This document shows, piece after piece, positions 34,420-41,989 of a stretch of DNA of 64,000 nucleotides. A program made the translations under genes and the position numbers. The stretch is from an uncultured Eubacteriales bacterium (GTDB taxonomy: Bacteria; Bacillota; Clostridia; Christensenellales; CAG-138): assembly GCA_900549955.1 (NCBI GenBank), contig URQH01000004.1, positions 46,981 to 110,980 on the forward strand. Reading direction: 5' to 3'. How positions within the stretch are numbered: the first letter of the stretch is position 1; every line of letters starts with the position of its first letter. Below the pieces are notes generated by a model that was given only the letters and a program-made list of their open reading frames with translations, made no database searches and was not told the DNA's origin.

Positions 34420-36519
34420 TCAGCGAACACCAAACAGCAGATCGCCATAGGTGGGGAAGGGCCAATACTCTGCCGCCGTGAGCGTCTCAAGCTCGTCGGC
34501 ACCAATACGCAACTCATTCATGGCGGCAAACACCTGCTCTCTATAGAACATGGCCTGCGCTTCCAGAGAGTCCAGTTCACGCACTTTCATCAGCGTGTCT
34601 TCCAGCGCCTTGACCTTGCCGTACATGCAGCCGGTCAGGCGGGATAGCTTCTCCACCAGCTCCGCTTCATAGCTGCAATCCGCTGCCGGGCAGGCTGCTC
34701 TCTTGGCGTTCATTGTGCCTGCCAGTGCGCCGGCATATGCGCTTACGGCGGGCAGGATGTCTTTCTTGGCCATGTCCAGCATGGTCAGTGCCTCGATGTT
34801 GAGCACCTTACAGTAGTTTTCCAGCCGAATTTCATGGCGCGAGCGCAGCTCCGTCTCCGTAAATACCTTGTGTGACGTGAACAGCGCAATGTTCTTTGCA
34901 TCGAGGAAGTGTGAGAGTGCCTCCGGCGTGGACTTCAGGTTTGACAGGCCACGGCGCTCCGCTTCCTTGATCCAGGCATCGTCATAGCCGTTTCCGTTGA
35001 AAATGATCCGCTTGTGCGCCTTGATGGACTCCTGGATCAGCGTATGCAGGCGCGCTTCAAACGTCTCTACCGGGCAGCCCTCGAGTATGTCTGCAAACTG
35101 TTTGAGCGCCTCGGCAACGGCGGTGTTTAGCACGACGTTGGCATCGGAGATGGAGGCGGTGGACCCCAGCATGCGGAATTCAAACTTGTTGCCCGTAAAG
35201 GCGAACGGGGAGGTGCGGTTGCGGTCCGTAGTGTCTTTTGGAAAGCGCGGCAACACGTGGACCCCAACCTTCATCTGCTCCTTTTCCGTGGAATCATACG
35301 GCGTATCCGTCTCAATGGCGTCGAGCACGCGCTGTAGCTCATCTCCCAGGAACATGGATACCACGGCCGGCGGCGCCTCGTTCGCGCCGAGGCGGTGGTC
35401 GTTTCCAGCACTTGCCACGCTGATGCGGAGCAGGTCCTGGAATTCGTCAACCGCCTTAATCACCGCGCAAAGGAACAACAGAAACTGCGCGTTGGCATAG
35501 GGCGTGTCGCCCGGCTCAAGCAGGTTGGCGCCGGTGTTTGTGGAAATTGACCAGTTGTTGTGCTTTCCACTGCCGTTTACCCCCGCAAACGGCTTTTCGT
35601 GCAGGAGGCAGACGAGGCCATGCTTTTTGGCGACCTTTTGCATGATCTCCATCGTCAGCTGATTATGATCTGTAGCGATGTTTGTGGTGGTAAAGATCGG
35701 CGCAAGCTCATGCTGAGCCGGCGCGACCTCATTGTGCTCGGTCTTGGCCAGAATGCCGAGCTTCCAGAGTTCGGCATTTAGCTCCCGCATGTAGGCGCTG
35801 ACGCGCGGCTTGATCGACCCAAAATAGTGGTCATCCAGTTCCTGACCCTTGGGCGGCTTTGCGCCATAGAGCGTCCTTCCCGTATAGACCAGGTCCTTCC
35901 GCTTGTCGTACAGCGCCTGATCGACCAGAAAATACTCCTGCTCTGGCCCCACGGTCGTCTTGACGGAAGTCACGTTCTCGTTCCCAAAGAGCTTCAGCAC
36001 GCGCATGGCCTGCCGGTTGATCGCCTGCATGGAGCGAAGCAGCGGCGTCTTTTTATCCAGCGCCTCCCCGCCGTATGAACAAAATGCCGTTGGAATGCAG
36101 AGCGAATTATCCTTGATAAACGCATAGGACGTCGGATCCCAGGCTGTGTAGCCCCGCGCCTCAAAAGTCGCGCGCAGGCCGCCCGAAGGGAAGCTGGACG
36201 CGTCCGGTTCTCCGCGAACCAGCTCCTTGCCAGAAAACTCCATGATGACCTGGCCGTTGTCCGTAGGCGAGATAAAGCTGTCATGCTTTTCTGCGGTAAT
36301 GCCGGTCATGGGTTGAAACCAGTGCGTAAAATGTGTGGCGCCCTTTTCAATGGCCCAATCCTTCATTGCATTGGCAACGACATTTGCCACTTCCGCGTCC
36401 AGCCTTCTCCCATCGCGAATGGCCTGCTGCATGGCGCGATAGGTCTCTTTGGGCAGCCGTTCTTTCATGACGGTGTCGTTGAACACCATGCTGCCGAACA
36501 ACTCAGATACCGTGCTCAT
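34420..36519 (-). CDS. glnA: Type III glutamine synthetase
   Basis: The 699-residue protein has the length and signatures of GSIII: FAGVNGSGKHNNWSI, AGNDHRLGANEAPPAVVS and FTGNKFEFRMLGSTAS. It condenses ammonia with glutamate in the cytosol. Start at ATG 36519 is set by GGGAGG 7 bases upstream and by the family N-terminus (VSELFGSMVFND); the open frame runs further but without family similarity. The promoter is 117 bases or more upstream with an intrinsic terminator in between, so expression needs antitermination. It is one of two glutamine synthetases in the window. Confidence 0.95.
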   Translation of the reverse strand: MSTVSELFGSMVFNDTVMKERLPKETYRAMQQAIRDGRRLDAEVANVVANAMKDWAIEKGATHFTHWFQPMTGITAEKHDSFISPTDNGQVIMEFSGKELVRGEPDASSFPSGGLRATFEARGYTAWDPTSYAFIKDNSLCIPTAFCSYGGEALDKKTPLLRSMQAINRQAMRVLKLFGNENVTSVKTTVGPEQEYFLVDQALYDKRKDLVYTGRTLYGAKPPKGQELDDHYFGSIKPRVSAYMRELNAELWKLGILAKTEHNEVAPAQHELAPIFTTTNIATDHNQLTMEIMQKVAKKHGLVCLLHEKPFAGVNGSGKHNNWSISTNTGANLLEPGDTPYANAQFLLFLCAVIKAVDEFQDLLRISVASAGNDHRLGANEAPPAVVSMFLGDELQRVLDAIETDTPYDSTEKEQMKVGVHVLPRFPKDTTDRNRTSPFAFTGNKFEFRMLGSTASISDANVVLNTAVAEALKQFADILEGCPVETFEARLHTLIQESIKAHKRIIFNGNGYDDAWIKEAERRGLSNLKSTPEALSHFLDAKNIALFTSHKVFTETELRSRHEIRLENYCKVLNIEALTMLDMAKKDILPAVSAYAGALAGTMNAKRAACPAADCSYEAELVEKLSRLTGCMYGKVKALEDTLMKVRELDSLEAQAMFYREQVFAAMNELRIGADELETLTAAEYWPFPTYGDLLFGVR

Positions 36520-36592
36520 CCTGTTATCCTCCCGAAAGAAAATAGATCCGTTTTCATCCGTTCTCCAAATAGTAGAACGAATCGATCCAACG

Positions 36593-36639
36593 AAAAAAGG
36601 CGCCACAGAACCAGTCTGCGGCGCCTTTGCCGTTGCGAT
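36593..36639 (-). promoter_or_regulatory. glnA leader: ANTAR-type hairpin overlapping a terminator
   Basis: Transcript start is expected near 36639. The first hairpin (36632 to 36619) is CGGC, hexaloop AAAGGC, GCCG: A at loop position 1 and G at position 4, as in ANTAR targets. Its 3' half overlaps the 5' arm AAAGGCGCC of a terminator (36628 to 36596) followed by TTTTTT (36598 to 36593). The two structures exclude each other. A second loop ACTGGTT sits at the terminator tip. Promoter: see next entry. Confidence 0.6.
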
Positions 36640-36645
36640 GCGGGT

Positions 36646-36674
36646 ATTATACACCCGCCATATCGCCTTGTCAA
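36646..36674 (-). promoter_or_regulatory. Consensus promoter of glnA-asnB
   Basis: On the minus strand: TTGACA (36674-36669), 17 bases, TATAAT (36651-36646). This is a perfect sigma-A consensus, the strongest promoter in the window, yet a terminator begins about 10 bases after +1. Confidence 0.8.
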
Positions 36675-36713
36675 TACAAACTTGGCAAACAGTTTTCAGC
36701 ACGCGCATAACAC

Positions 36714-36735
36714 TTTTGCAGGAGTTTGTGCAAAA
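36714..36735. promoter_or_regulatory. Inverted repeat TTTTGCA-N8-TGCAAAA in the glnA/glt divergent region
   Basis: Seven-base arms at 36714-36720 and 36729-36735. It lies about 40 bases upstream of the glnA -35 box and about 97 bases upstream of the glt -35 box. Possible regulator site; no regulator assigned. Confidence 0.3.
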
Positions 36736-36831
36736 TCATGCATGTTATAAGCACTGCATAAGATTTTTCGCATATATTCCTGCATGGCACATTTAAATTT
36801 GCAGTATGTAAAAAAAATTATTGCAAAACAA

Positions 36832-36860
36832 TTGACAACATTTTGTTTTTGTCGTAGACT
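36832..36860 (+). promoter_or_regulatory. Promoter of the glt operon
   Basis: TTGACA at 36832-36837, 17 bases, TAGACT at 36855-36860; +1 near 36867. The region between it and the glnA promoter is AT-rich. Confidence 0.7.
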
Positions 36861-36866
36861 TTGAGT

Positions 36867-36932
36867 GCGAACAATGGCGTTCGAGGATTTGACGGAAGTT
36901 CCGCCAGATCCCGAACGCCATTGATTTTGTTT
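36867..36932 (+). promoter_or_regulatory. glt leader: ANTAR-type hairpin overlapping a long terminator
   Basis: Directly after +1 the RNA can fold CGAAC, hexaloop AATGGC, GTTCG (36868-36883): A at loop position 1, G at position 4. The same bases CAATGGCGTTCG (36872-36883) form the 5' arm of a terminator, pairing perfectly with CGAACGCCATTG (36912-36923), with an inner GGAT.../...ATCC stem and a T-rich tail to 36932. The structures are mutually exclusive, as expected for an antiterminator. A canonical second ANTAR hairpin was not found. Confidence 0.6.
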
Positions 36933-36950
36933 GGAGAGGAAAAAACGGCT

Positions 36951-38045
36951 ATGCAACAAAGGGAAGGTCAGGTACGCATTCCGTCAGGCTGTGCCATTGC
37001 CGGTGTCATCAACCGGGACGGGACCCCAATCTGCGGCGACGTCATGATGCGCTCCATTGCAACCATGCACGATCGTTCCAATGGCCTTGGAGGCGGCTTC
37101 GCGGGATATGGCATCTACCCGCAGTACAAAGATCTATATGCGCTGCACGTGTTTTATGACAGTACCTCCGCAAAGGAGACCTGCGAGCGCTTCATCGACC
37201 GGCATTTTGAGGTGGTCAATCTATCCAAAATACCGATCCGGAAATCCCCAAAGGTCACAAATGAGCCGTTGATCTGGCGGTATTTCGTGACGCCGCATCA
37301 CAACAAGCTGGTCGATAGTCAGCTGGACGAAAAAGAGTATGTGGCGCGCTCCGTCATCCGCATCAACACGGAGTATGACGGCGCCTACGTGTTTTCCAGC
37401 GGAAAAAACATGGGTGTCTTTAAGGGCGTCGGCTATCCAGAAGATATTGGCGCGTTTTACCGCTTGGACGAATATGAGGGATACAGCTGGACGGCGCACG
37501 GGCGCTATCCCACCAATACGCCCGGCTGGTGGGGCGGCGCGCACCCCTTCGCCATGTTGGACTATTCGATCGTCCACAACGGCGAGATCTCCTCCTACGA
37601 CGCCAACCGGCGTTTCATCGAGATGTTTGGCTACAAGTGCACACTGCTGACCGATACGGAAGTCATCACTTACATTGTGGATTTTCTGCTTCGCCATCAG
37701 GGGTTGACGCTGGAAGAAGTGTCAAACGTGATTGCCGCGCCGTTTTGGAGCACGATCGAAAGCCGGCCGCAGGCAGAACGTCAACGCCTGACCTATCTTC
37801 GGAACGTCTTCAGCAGCCTGCTGATCACTGGCCCATTTTCCATCCTGCTGGGCTTTACCGGCGGGCTCATGGCGCTCAATGACCGGCTGAAGCTACGGTC
37901 CATGGTGGTAGGTGAAAAGGGCAGCACGGTGTATATCGCCAGCGAAGAGTGCGCCATCCGCTGTATGGAACCGAATGTAGACCGCATCTGGGCGCCACGT
38001 GGGGGAGAGCCCGTAATCGTCCGTCTTAAGGGAGGCGAACTGTAA
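36951..38045 (+). CDS. Split glutamate synthase, glutamine amidotransferase (class II) subunit
   Basis: The 364-residue protein corresponds to domain 1 of glutamate synthase (GltB) and releases ammonia from glutamine. Thirteen residues precede the presumed catalytic Cys in GCAIAGVINRDG, so propeptide removal or a non-terminal Cys must be assumed. GRYPTNTPGWWGGAHPF and HNGEISSYDANRRF are typical GATase II blocks. GGAGAGG lies upstream of ATG 36951; the longer open frame includes the leader hairpins. First gene of an operon of seven or eight genes; its stop overlaps the next ATG (TAATG). Confidence 0.88.
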   Translation: MQQREGQVRIPSGCAIAGVINRDGTPICGDVMMRSIATMHDRSNGLGGGFAGYGIYPQYKDLYALHVFYDSTSAKETCERFIDRHFEVVNLSKIPIRKSPKVTNEPLIWRYFVTPHHNKLVDSQLDEKEYVARSVIRINTEYDGAYVFSSGKNMGVFKGVGYPEDIGAFYRLDEYEGYSWTAHGRYPTNTPGWWGGAHPFAMLDYSIVHNGEISSYDANRRFIEMFGYKCTLLTDTEVITYIVDFLLRHQGLTLEEVSNVIAAPFWSTIESRPQAERQRLTYLRNVFSSLLITGPFSILLGFTGGLMALNDRLKLRSMVVGEKGSTVYIASEECAIRCMEPNVDRIWAPRGGEPVIVRLKGGEL

Positions 38046-39550
38046 TGGCAATCAACTTTTTGTATCCGGAATATGAAGTCATCAGAAACGAGCGCCGCTG
38101 CATCGCCTGCCGCGCGTGCGAACGGCAATGCGCCAACGAGGTGCACCGGTTCGATCCGGAGACTGGCTGCATGGAGAGCGACGAGTCCAAGTGTGTCAAT
38201 TGCCACCGGTGCGTGTCGCTTTGCCCGACGCGAGCGCTGAAAATTGTAAAAACGGATCATACCTTCCGGCAAAACGCCAACTGGAGCGGCGCCGCCATCC
38301 GTGAAGCGTATCTGCAGGCTGGAAGCGGCGGCGTGCTGCTCTCCTCCATGGGCAATCCCAATCCGTTCCCAGTCTATTGGGACAAAATGCTCATCAACGC
38401 GTCGCAAGTAACCAATCCCTCCATCGACCCGCTACGCGAGCCGATGGAGACGCGCGTCTACCTGGGCAAGAAGCCGCGCAACATTGCCAGAGGGGAGGAC
38501 GGCAAGCTGATTAACAATCTGCCTCCACAACTCGAGCTGTCCATGCCTGTGATGTTTTCCGCTATGTCCTATGGTTCCATCAGCTACAATGCGCACGAAA
38601 GCCTCGCGCGCGCCGCACAGGAGTTGGGGATCTATTATAACACTGGCGAGGGCGGCTTGCATGAGGATTTCTATCGCTATGGGGCGCACACCATCGTGCA
38701 GGTAGCCTCTGGCCGCTTTGGCGTACACCCGGACTATCTCCACGCGGGTGCAGCCATCGAGATTAAAATGGGACAGGGCGCAAAGCCGGGGATCGGCGGG
38801 CACCTGCCGGGGGCCAAGATCGTCGGTGACATTTCCAAGACGCGCATGATTCCGGAAGGTACGGACGCGATCTCACCCGCGCCGCATCACGACATTTACT
38901 CCATTGAAGACTTGCGGCAGCTTGTGTATTCACTCAAGGAGGCGACTGCCTACCAAAAGCCTGTCATCGTCAAAGTCGCCGCCGTGCACAACATCGCGGC
39001 CATCGCCAGCGGCATAGCCCGCAGCGGCGCAGACATCATCGCGATTGACGGCTTTCGCGGCGGCACCGGCGCCGCGCCAACCCGCATCCGCGACAACGTC
39101 GGCATCCCCATTGAGCTCGCGCTTGCCAGTGTCGACGCACGTTTGCGCGAAGAAGGCATCCGCAACGACGTGTCCCTTGTCGTAGGCGGAAGCGTCCGCA
39201 ACAGCGCAGACGTCGTAAAGGCCATTGCGCTCGGCGCGGATGCGGTCTATGTCGCCACGGCAGCGTTATTGGCGCTCGGTTGCCATCTGTGCCGGAGCTG
39301 CCAGACCGGCAAATGCAACTGGGGCATTGCCACGCAACGGCCGGACCTCGTCAAACGTTTGAATCCGGAACAGGGATACCGCCGTCTGGTAAACCTCATG
39401 ACAGCCTGGAATCACGAGATCAAGGAATTCATGGGGGGCATGGGCATCAATTCCATCGAGGCCTTGCGCGGGAACCGGCTCATGCTGCGCGGCGTGGGTC
39501 TGAACGAAAAGGAGTTGTCAATCCTCGGCATCTCTCATGCAGGCGAGTGA
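38045..39550 (+). CDS. Split glutamate synthase, FMN-binding synthase subunit with N-terminal ferredoxin domain
   Basis: The 501-residue protein begins with two Cys motifs (CIACRACERQC and CVNCHRCVSLC) for two 4Fe-4S clusters, then the GltB central domain that binds FMN and makes glutamate from 2-oxoglutarate and ammonia. GTGAAPTRIRDNVG, GGHLPGAKI and the Cys motif CHLCRSCQTGKCNWG near the end are family hallmarks (the last coordinates an Fe-S cluster). This is the archaeal-type arrangement in which electrons reach FMN through ferredoxin clusters. Confidence 0.92.
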   Translation: MAINFLYPEYEVIRNERRCIACRACERQCANEVHRFDPETGCMESDESKCVNCHRCVSLCPTRALKIVKTDHTFRQNANWSGAAIREAYLQAGSGGVLLSSMGNPNPFPVYWDKMLINASQVTNPSIDPLREPMETRVYLGKKPRNIARGEDGKLINNLPPQLELSMPVMFSAMSYGSISYNAHESLARAAQELGIYYNTGEGGLHEDFYRYGAHTIVQVASGRFGVHPDYLHAGAAIEIKMGQGAKPGIGGHLPGAKIVGDISKTRMIPEGTDAISPAPHHDIYSIEDLRQLVYSLKEATAYQKPVIVKVAAVHNIAAIASGIARSGADIIAIDGFRGGTGAAPTRIRDNVGIPIELALASVDARLREEGIRNDVSLVVGGSVRNSADVVKAIALGADAVYVATAALLALGCHLCRSCQTGKCNWGIATQRPDLVKRLNPEQGYRRLVNLMTAWNHEIKEFMGGMGINSIEALRGNRLMLRGVGLNEKELSILGISHAGE

Positions 39551-39566
39551 AGGAGGCATCGGCCAC

Positions 39567-39995
39567 ATGAAACGGATCTATGTCAATGAGCAGTGGTGTC
39601 TCGGCTGCCATCTTTGTGAATACTACTGCGCTTTCGCAGCGTCGGGCGAAGAGGACATGGCAAAGGCGCTCAAGCACCTTGTCATCCATCCGCGGATCCA
39701 CATCGAAGAGAAAGACGGCGTGTCTTTCGCGGTGTCATGCCGTCATTGCGAGGACCCGGTCTGCGTCAAGAGCTGCATCACGGGAGCGCTGACGCGAAAG
39801 GATGGCGTGATTTCAATCGACCATGACAAGTGCGTTGGCTGCTATACCTGTGTGCTGGTCTGCGGCTATGGCGCGCTCTCGCCTTCATCGGATGGGGCGA
39901 TGCAAAAGTGCGAATTGTGCATGAAGACACGCGAGGGCGTTCCGCAGTGCGTAAAGGGATGCCCGAACGGCGCAATCGTCTATGAGGAGCGGTGA
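39567..39995 (+). CDS. Polyferredoxin-like 4Fe-4S protein of the split glutamate synthase
   Basis: The 142-residue protein has Cys patterns for up to four 4Fe-4S clusters: CLGCHLCEYYC, CRHCEDPVCVKSC, CVGCYTCVLVC and CELCMKT...CVKGC, the layout of DMSO reductase/HycB-type electron-transfer subunits. It should carry electrons from the FAD protein that follows to the synthase subunit. GAAGGAGG precedes ATG 39567. Three bases separate its stop from the next start. Confidence 0.88.
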   Translation: MKRIYVNEQWCLGCHLCEYYCAFAASGEEDMAKALKHLVIHPRIHIEEKDGVSFAVSCRHCEDPVCVKSCITGALTRKDGVISIDHDKCVGCYTCVLVCGYGALSPSSDGAMQKCELCMKTREGVPQCVKGCPNGAIVYEER

Positions 39996-39998
39996 ATT

Positions 39999-41246
39999 AT
40001 GAAACAGGAAAACACATTCCGATATGTCATCATTGGCAATTCAGCGGCTGCCGTAGGCGCGGTGGAGGGCATTCGCCAGGTGGATATGCAAGGCCAAATC
40101 GCCGTGATTTCAAAGGAACCATACCACACCTATTCGCGTCCTCTGATCTCCTATCTGCTGCAGGGAAAGACAGACCGTGAGCGCATGAAATACCGGCCCG
40201 ATACGTTTTATGCAGATCATGGCTGCACGGCGGTTTTGGGCGTCGAGGCAGTGGCAATCGATCCGAAGCAGAAGCATGTCTTCCTGCAGGACGGACGGAT
40301 TTTCACATATGAAAAGCTCCTGGTGGCAACCGGCTCCGTCCCATTTGTCCCAAAGATGGACGGGCTCGAACAGGTGGAGCGGCGCTTCGGATTCGGCTCG
40401 TTGGAAGACGCCCTGCAACTGGAAGCGGCGCTTCGGCAGGATAGCCGCGTGTTGATCGTGGGCGCGGGTCTGATCGGTCTAAAGTGTGCGGAAGGCATCG
40501 CACAGCGCGTAGCCTCCGTGGATGTGGTGGAGTTGTCCGATCGCATCCTCTCCAGCATTCTAGATGCGGATGGCGCGGCACGCGTGCAAAGACACCTTGA
40601 AGCACAGGGCATATCGTTTCATCTCGGTTGCTCCGTCACGGCGTTTGAAAAAGCGCAGGCGCACTTGAGCAATGATGCCGTGCTGCCCTTTGATATCGTG
40701 GTCGTTGCCGTGGGCGTTCGGCCAAACACCGCACTGCTTGAGCAGGCAGACGCGCAGGTGCAGCGCGGCGTCGTGACAGATGACCATCAGCGCACCAGCC
40801 TGCCGGACGTCTATGCGGCTGGGGACTGCACGGAAAGCTATGACGTCTCGACGGGCAGCCATCGTGTGCTTGCGCTGCTGCCAAATGCCTATCGGCAAGG
40901 CGAATGCGCCGGCATAGATATGGCCGGCGGAGAACAGGCATATACCGGCGCAATCCCGATGAATGCAATTGGCTTTTTTGGCCTGCATCTGATCACCGCC
41001 GGTACCTATACCGGGGAAGCGTATGTCCATGTGGACGGGCAGAACTACAAGAAATTGTTCTATGCCGATGGCGTGCTCAAGGGGTATATCATGATCGGCG
41101 ATGTCAATCAGGCAGGCATCTACACCGCGCTGATTCGCGAACAGACGCCGCTGGACACCATCGACTTTTCCCTAATCTGTGAGAAACCCGGCCTGATGGC
41201 ATTTTCTAAAGCCGATCGGAAAAAGAAACTGGGAGGTGCAGTATGA
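39999..41246 (+). CDS. NAD(P)/FAD-dependent oxidoreductase of the split glutamate synthase
   Basis: The 415-residue flavoprotein has an FAD-binding start (YVIIGNSAAAVGAVEGI), an NAD(P)-binding motif VLIVGAGLIGLKCAEGIA near residue 150 and the FAD C-terminal motif DVYAAGDCTES. It resembles NirB/rubredoxin-reductase type enzymes rather than classical GltD. In this operon it most likely takes electrons from NAD(P)H and passes them to the ferredoxin. It overlaps the following gene (ATGA). Confidence 0.85.
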   Translation: MKQENTFRYVIIGNSAAAVGAVEGIRQVDMQGQIAVISKEPYHTYSRPLISYLLQGKTDRERMKYRPDTFYADHGCTAVLGVEAVAIDPKQKHVFLQDGRIFTYEKLLVATGSVPFVPKMDGLEQVERRFGFGSLEDALQLEAALRQDSRVLIVGAGLIGLKCAEGIAQRVASVDVVELSDRILSSILDADGAARVQRHLEAQGISFHLGCSVTAFEKAQAHLSNDAVLPFDIVVVAVGVRPNTALLEQADAQVQRGVVTDDHQRTSLPDVYAAGDCTESYDVSTGSHRVLALLPNAYRQGECAGIDMAGGEQAYTGAIPMNAIGFFGLHLITAGTYTGEAYVHVDGQNYKKLFYADGVLKGYIMIGDVNQAGIYTALIREQTPLDTIDFSLICEKPGLMAFSKADRKKKLGGAV

Positions 41247-41974
41247 GCGTCATTCATGCAAATGGACTGGATCACAGGCAGATCAACGAACAGATTCGCG
41301 CATACCGTGCAGCACAGGATGATATCATCGAAATCGACGGCTGTCTCGGGCAACGCTTTATCGGAAGCGGGCAGCGCGGCTGCTCCATTGTGATCCACGG
41401 AACGCCTGGCAACGCGCTCGGCGCGTACCTCAATGGCGCGTCTATCACTGTGCATGGCAACGCACAGGATGCGACAGGGGACACGATGAACGCTGGCGAG
41501 ATCGTCATTTATGGAAGTACCGGCGACGCAGCCGGCTACGCCATGCGCGGCGGGGCAATTTATGTGCGCAACGACGCAGGCTACCGCGCAGGCATACACA
41601 TGAAGGCCTACCGCGAAAAATCGCCAGTCCTGGTGATCGGCGGCAAGGCGGGCAGTTTTCTCGGCGAATACCAGGCGGGCGGGGATATCATCGTGATTGG
41701 ACTGGGCTGCGACGACGATGTATTTGGGTATTTTTGCGGAACCGGCATGCATGGCGGCAGGATTTTTGTCCGCTGTGGCGAACTTCAAAAGAGTTTACCG
41801 GCGCAGGTGCGCGCTGAACCGGCGGACGAAGCAGCGGTGCGCTCGATTGAGCCGTACCTCAAGCGCTATTCGGCTCTATTTGGCCAGAGCATTCCGCAAG
41901 ACGACGGGAAGCGCTTTTTCCTGCTGACGCCGAACACGCAAAACCCATACCATCAGCTTTATGTTGCGAACTGA
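41243..41974 (+). CDS. Split glutamate synthase, GXGXG domain subunit
   Basis: The 243-residue protein is domain 3 of GltB, a right-handed beta-helix made of repeated GxxxG segments (GCLGQRFIGSG, GNALGAYLNGA, GDAAGYAMRGG, GSFLGEYQAGG). In the one-piece enzyme this helix is structural and lines the ammonia tunnel. Here it is a separate chain. The gene is 15 bases upstream of the type I glutamine synthetase gene. Confidence 0.92.
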   Translation: MSVIHANGLDHRQINEQIRAYRAAQDDIIEIDGCLGQRFIGSGQRGCSIVIHGTPGNALGAYLNGASITVHGNAQDATGDTMNAGEIVIYGSTGDAAGYAMRGGAIYVRNDAGYRAGIHMKAYREKSPVLVIGGKAGSFLGEYQAGGDIIVIGLGCDDDVFGYFCGTGMHGGRIFVRCGELQKSLPAQVRAEPADEAAVRSIEPYLKRYSALFGQSIPQDDGKRFFLLTPNTQNPYHQLYVAN

Positions 41975-41989
41975 GAAAGGCGGAGATCG

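Noticed and set aside
36867..36932. glt leader as a T-box or known glutamine riboswitch
   Set aside because: No T-box core is present and the glnA/glutamine aptamer sequence known from cyanobacteria was not seen. The hexaloop hairpin overlapping the terminator fits ANTAR control better.
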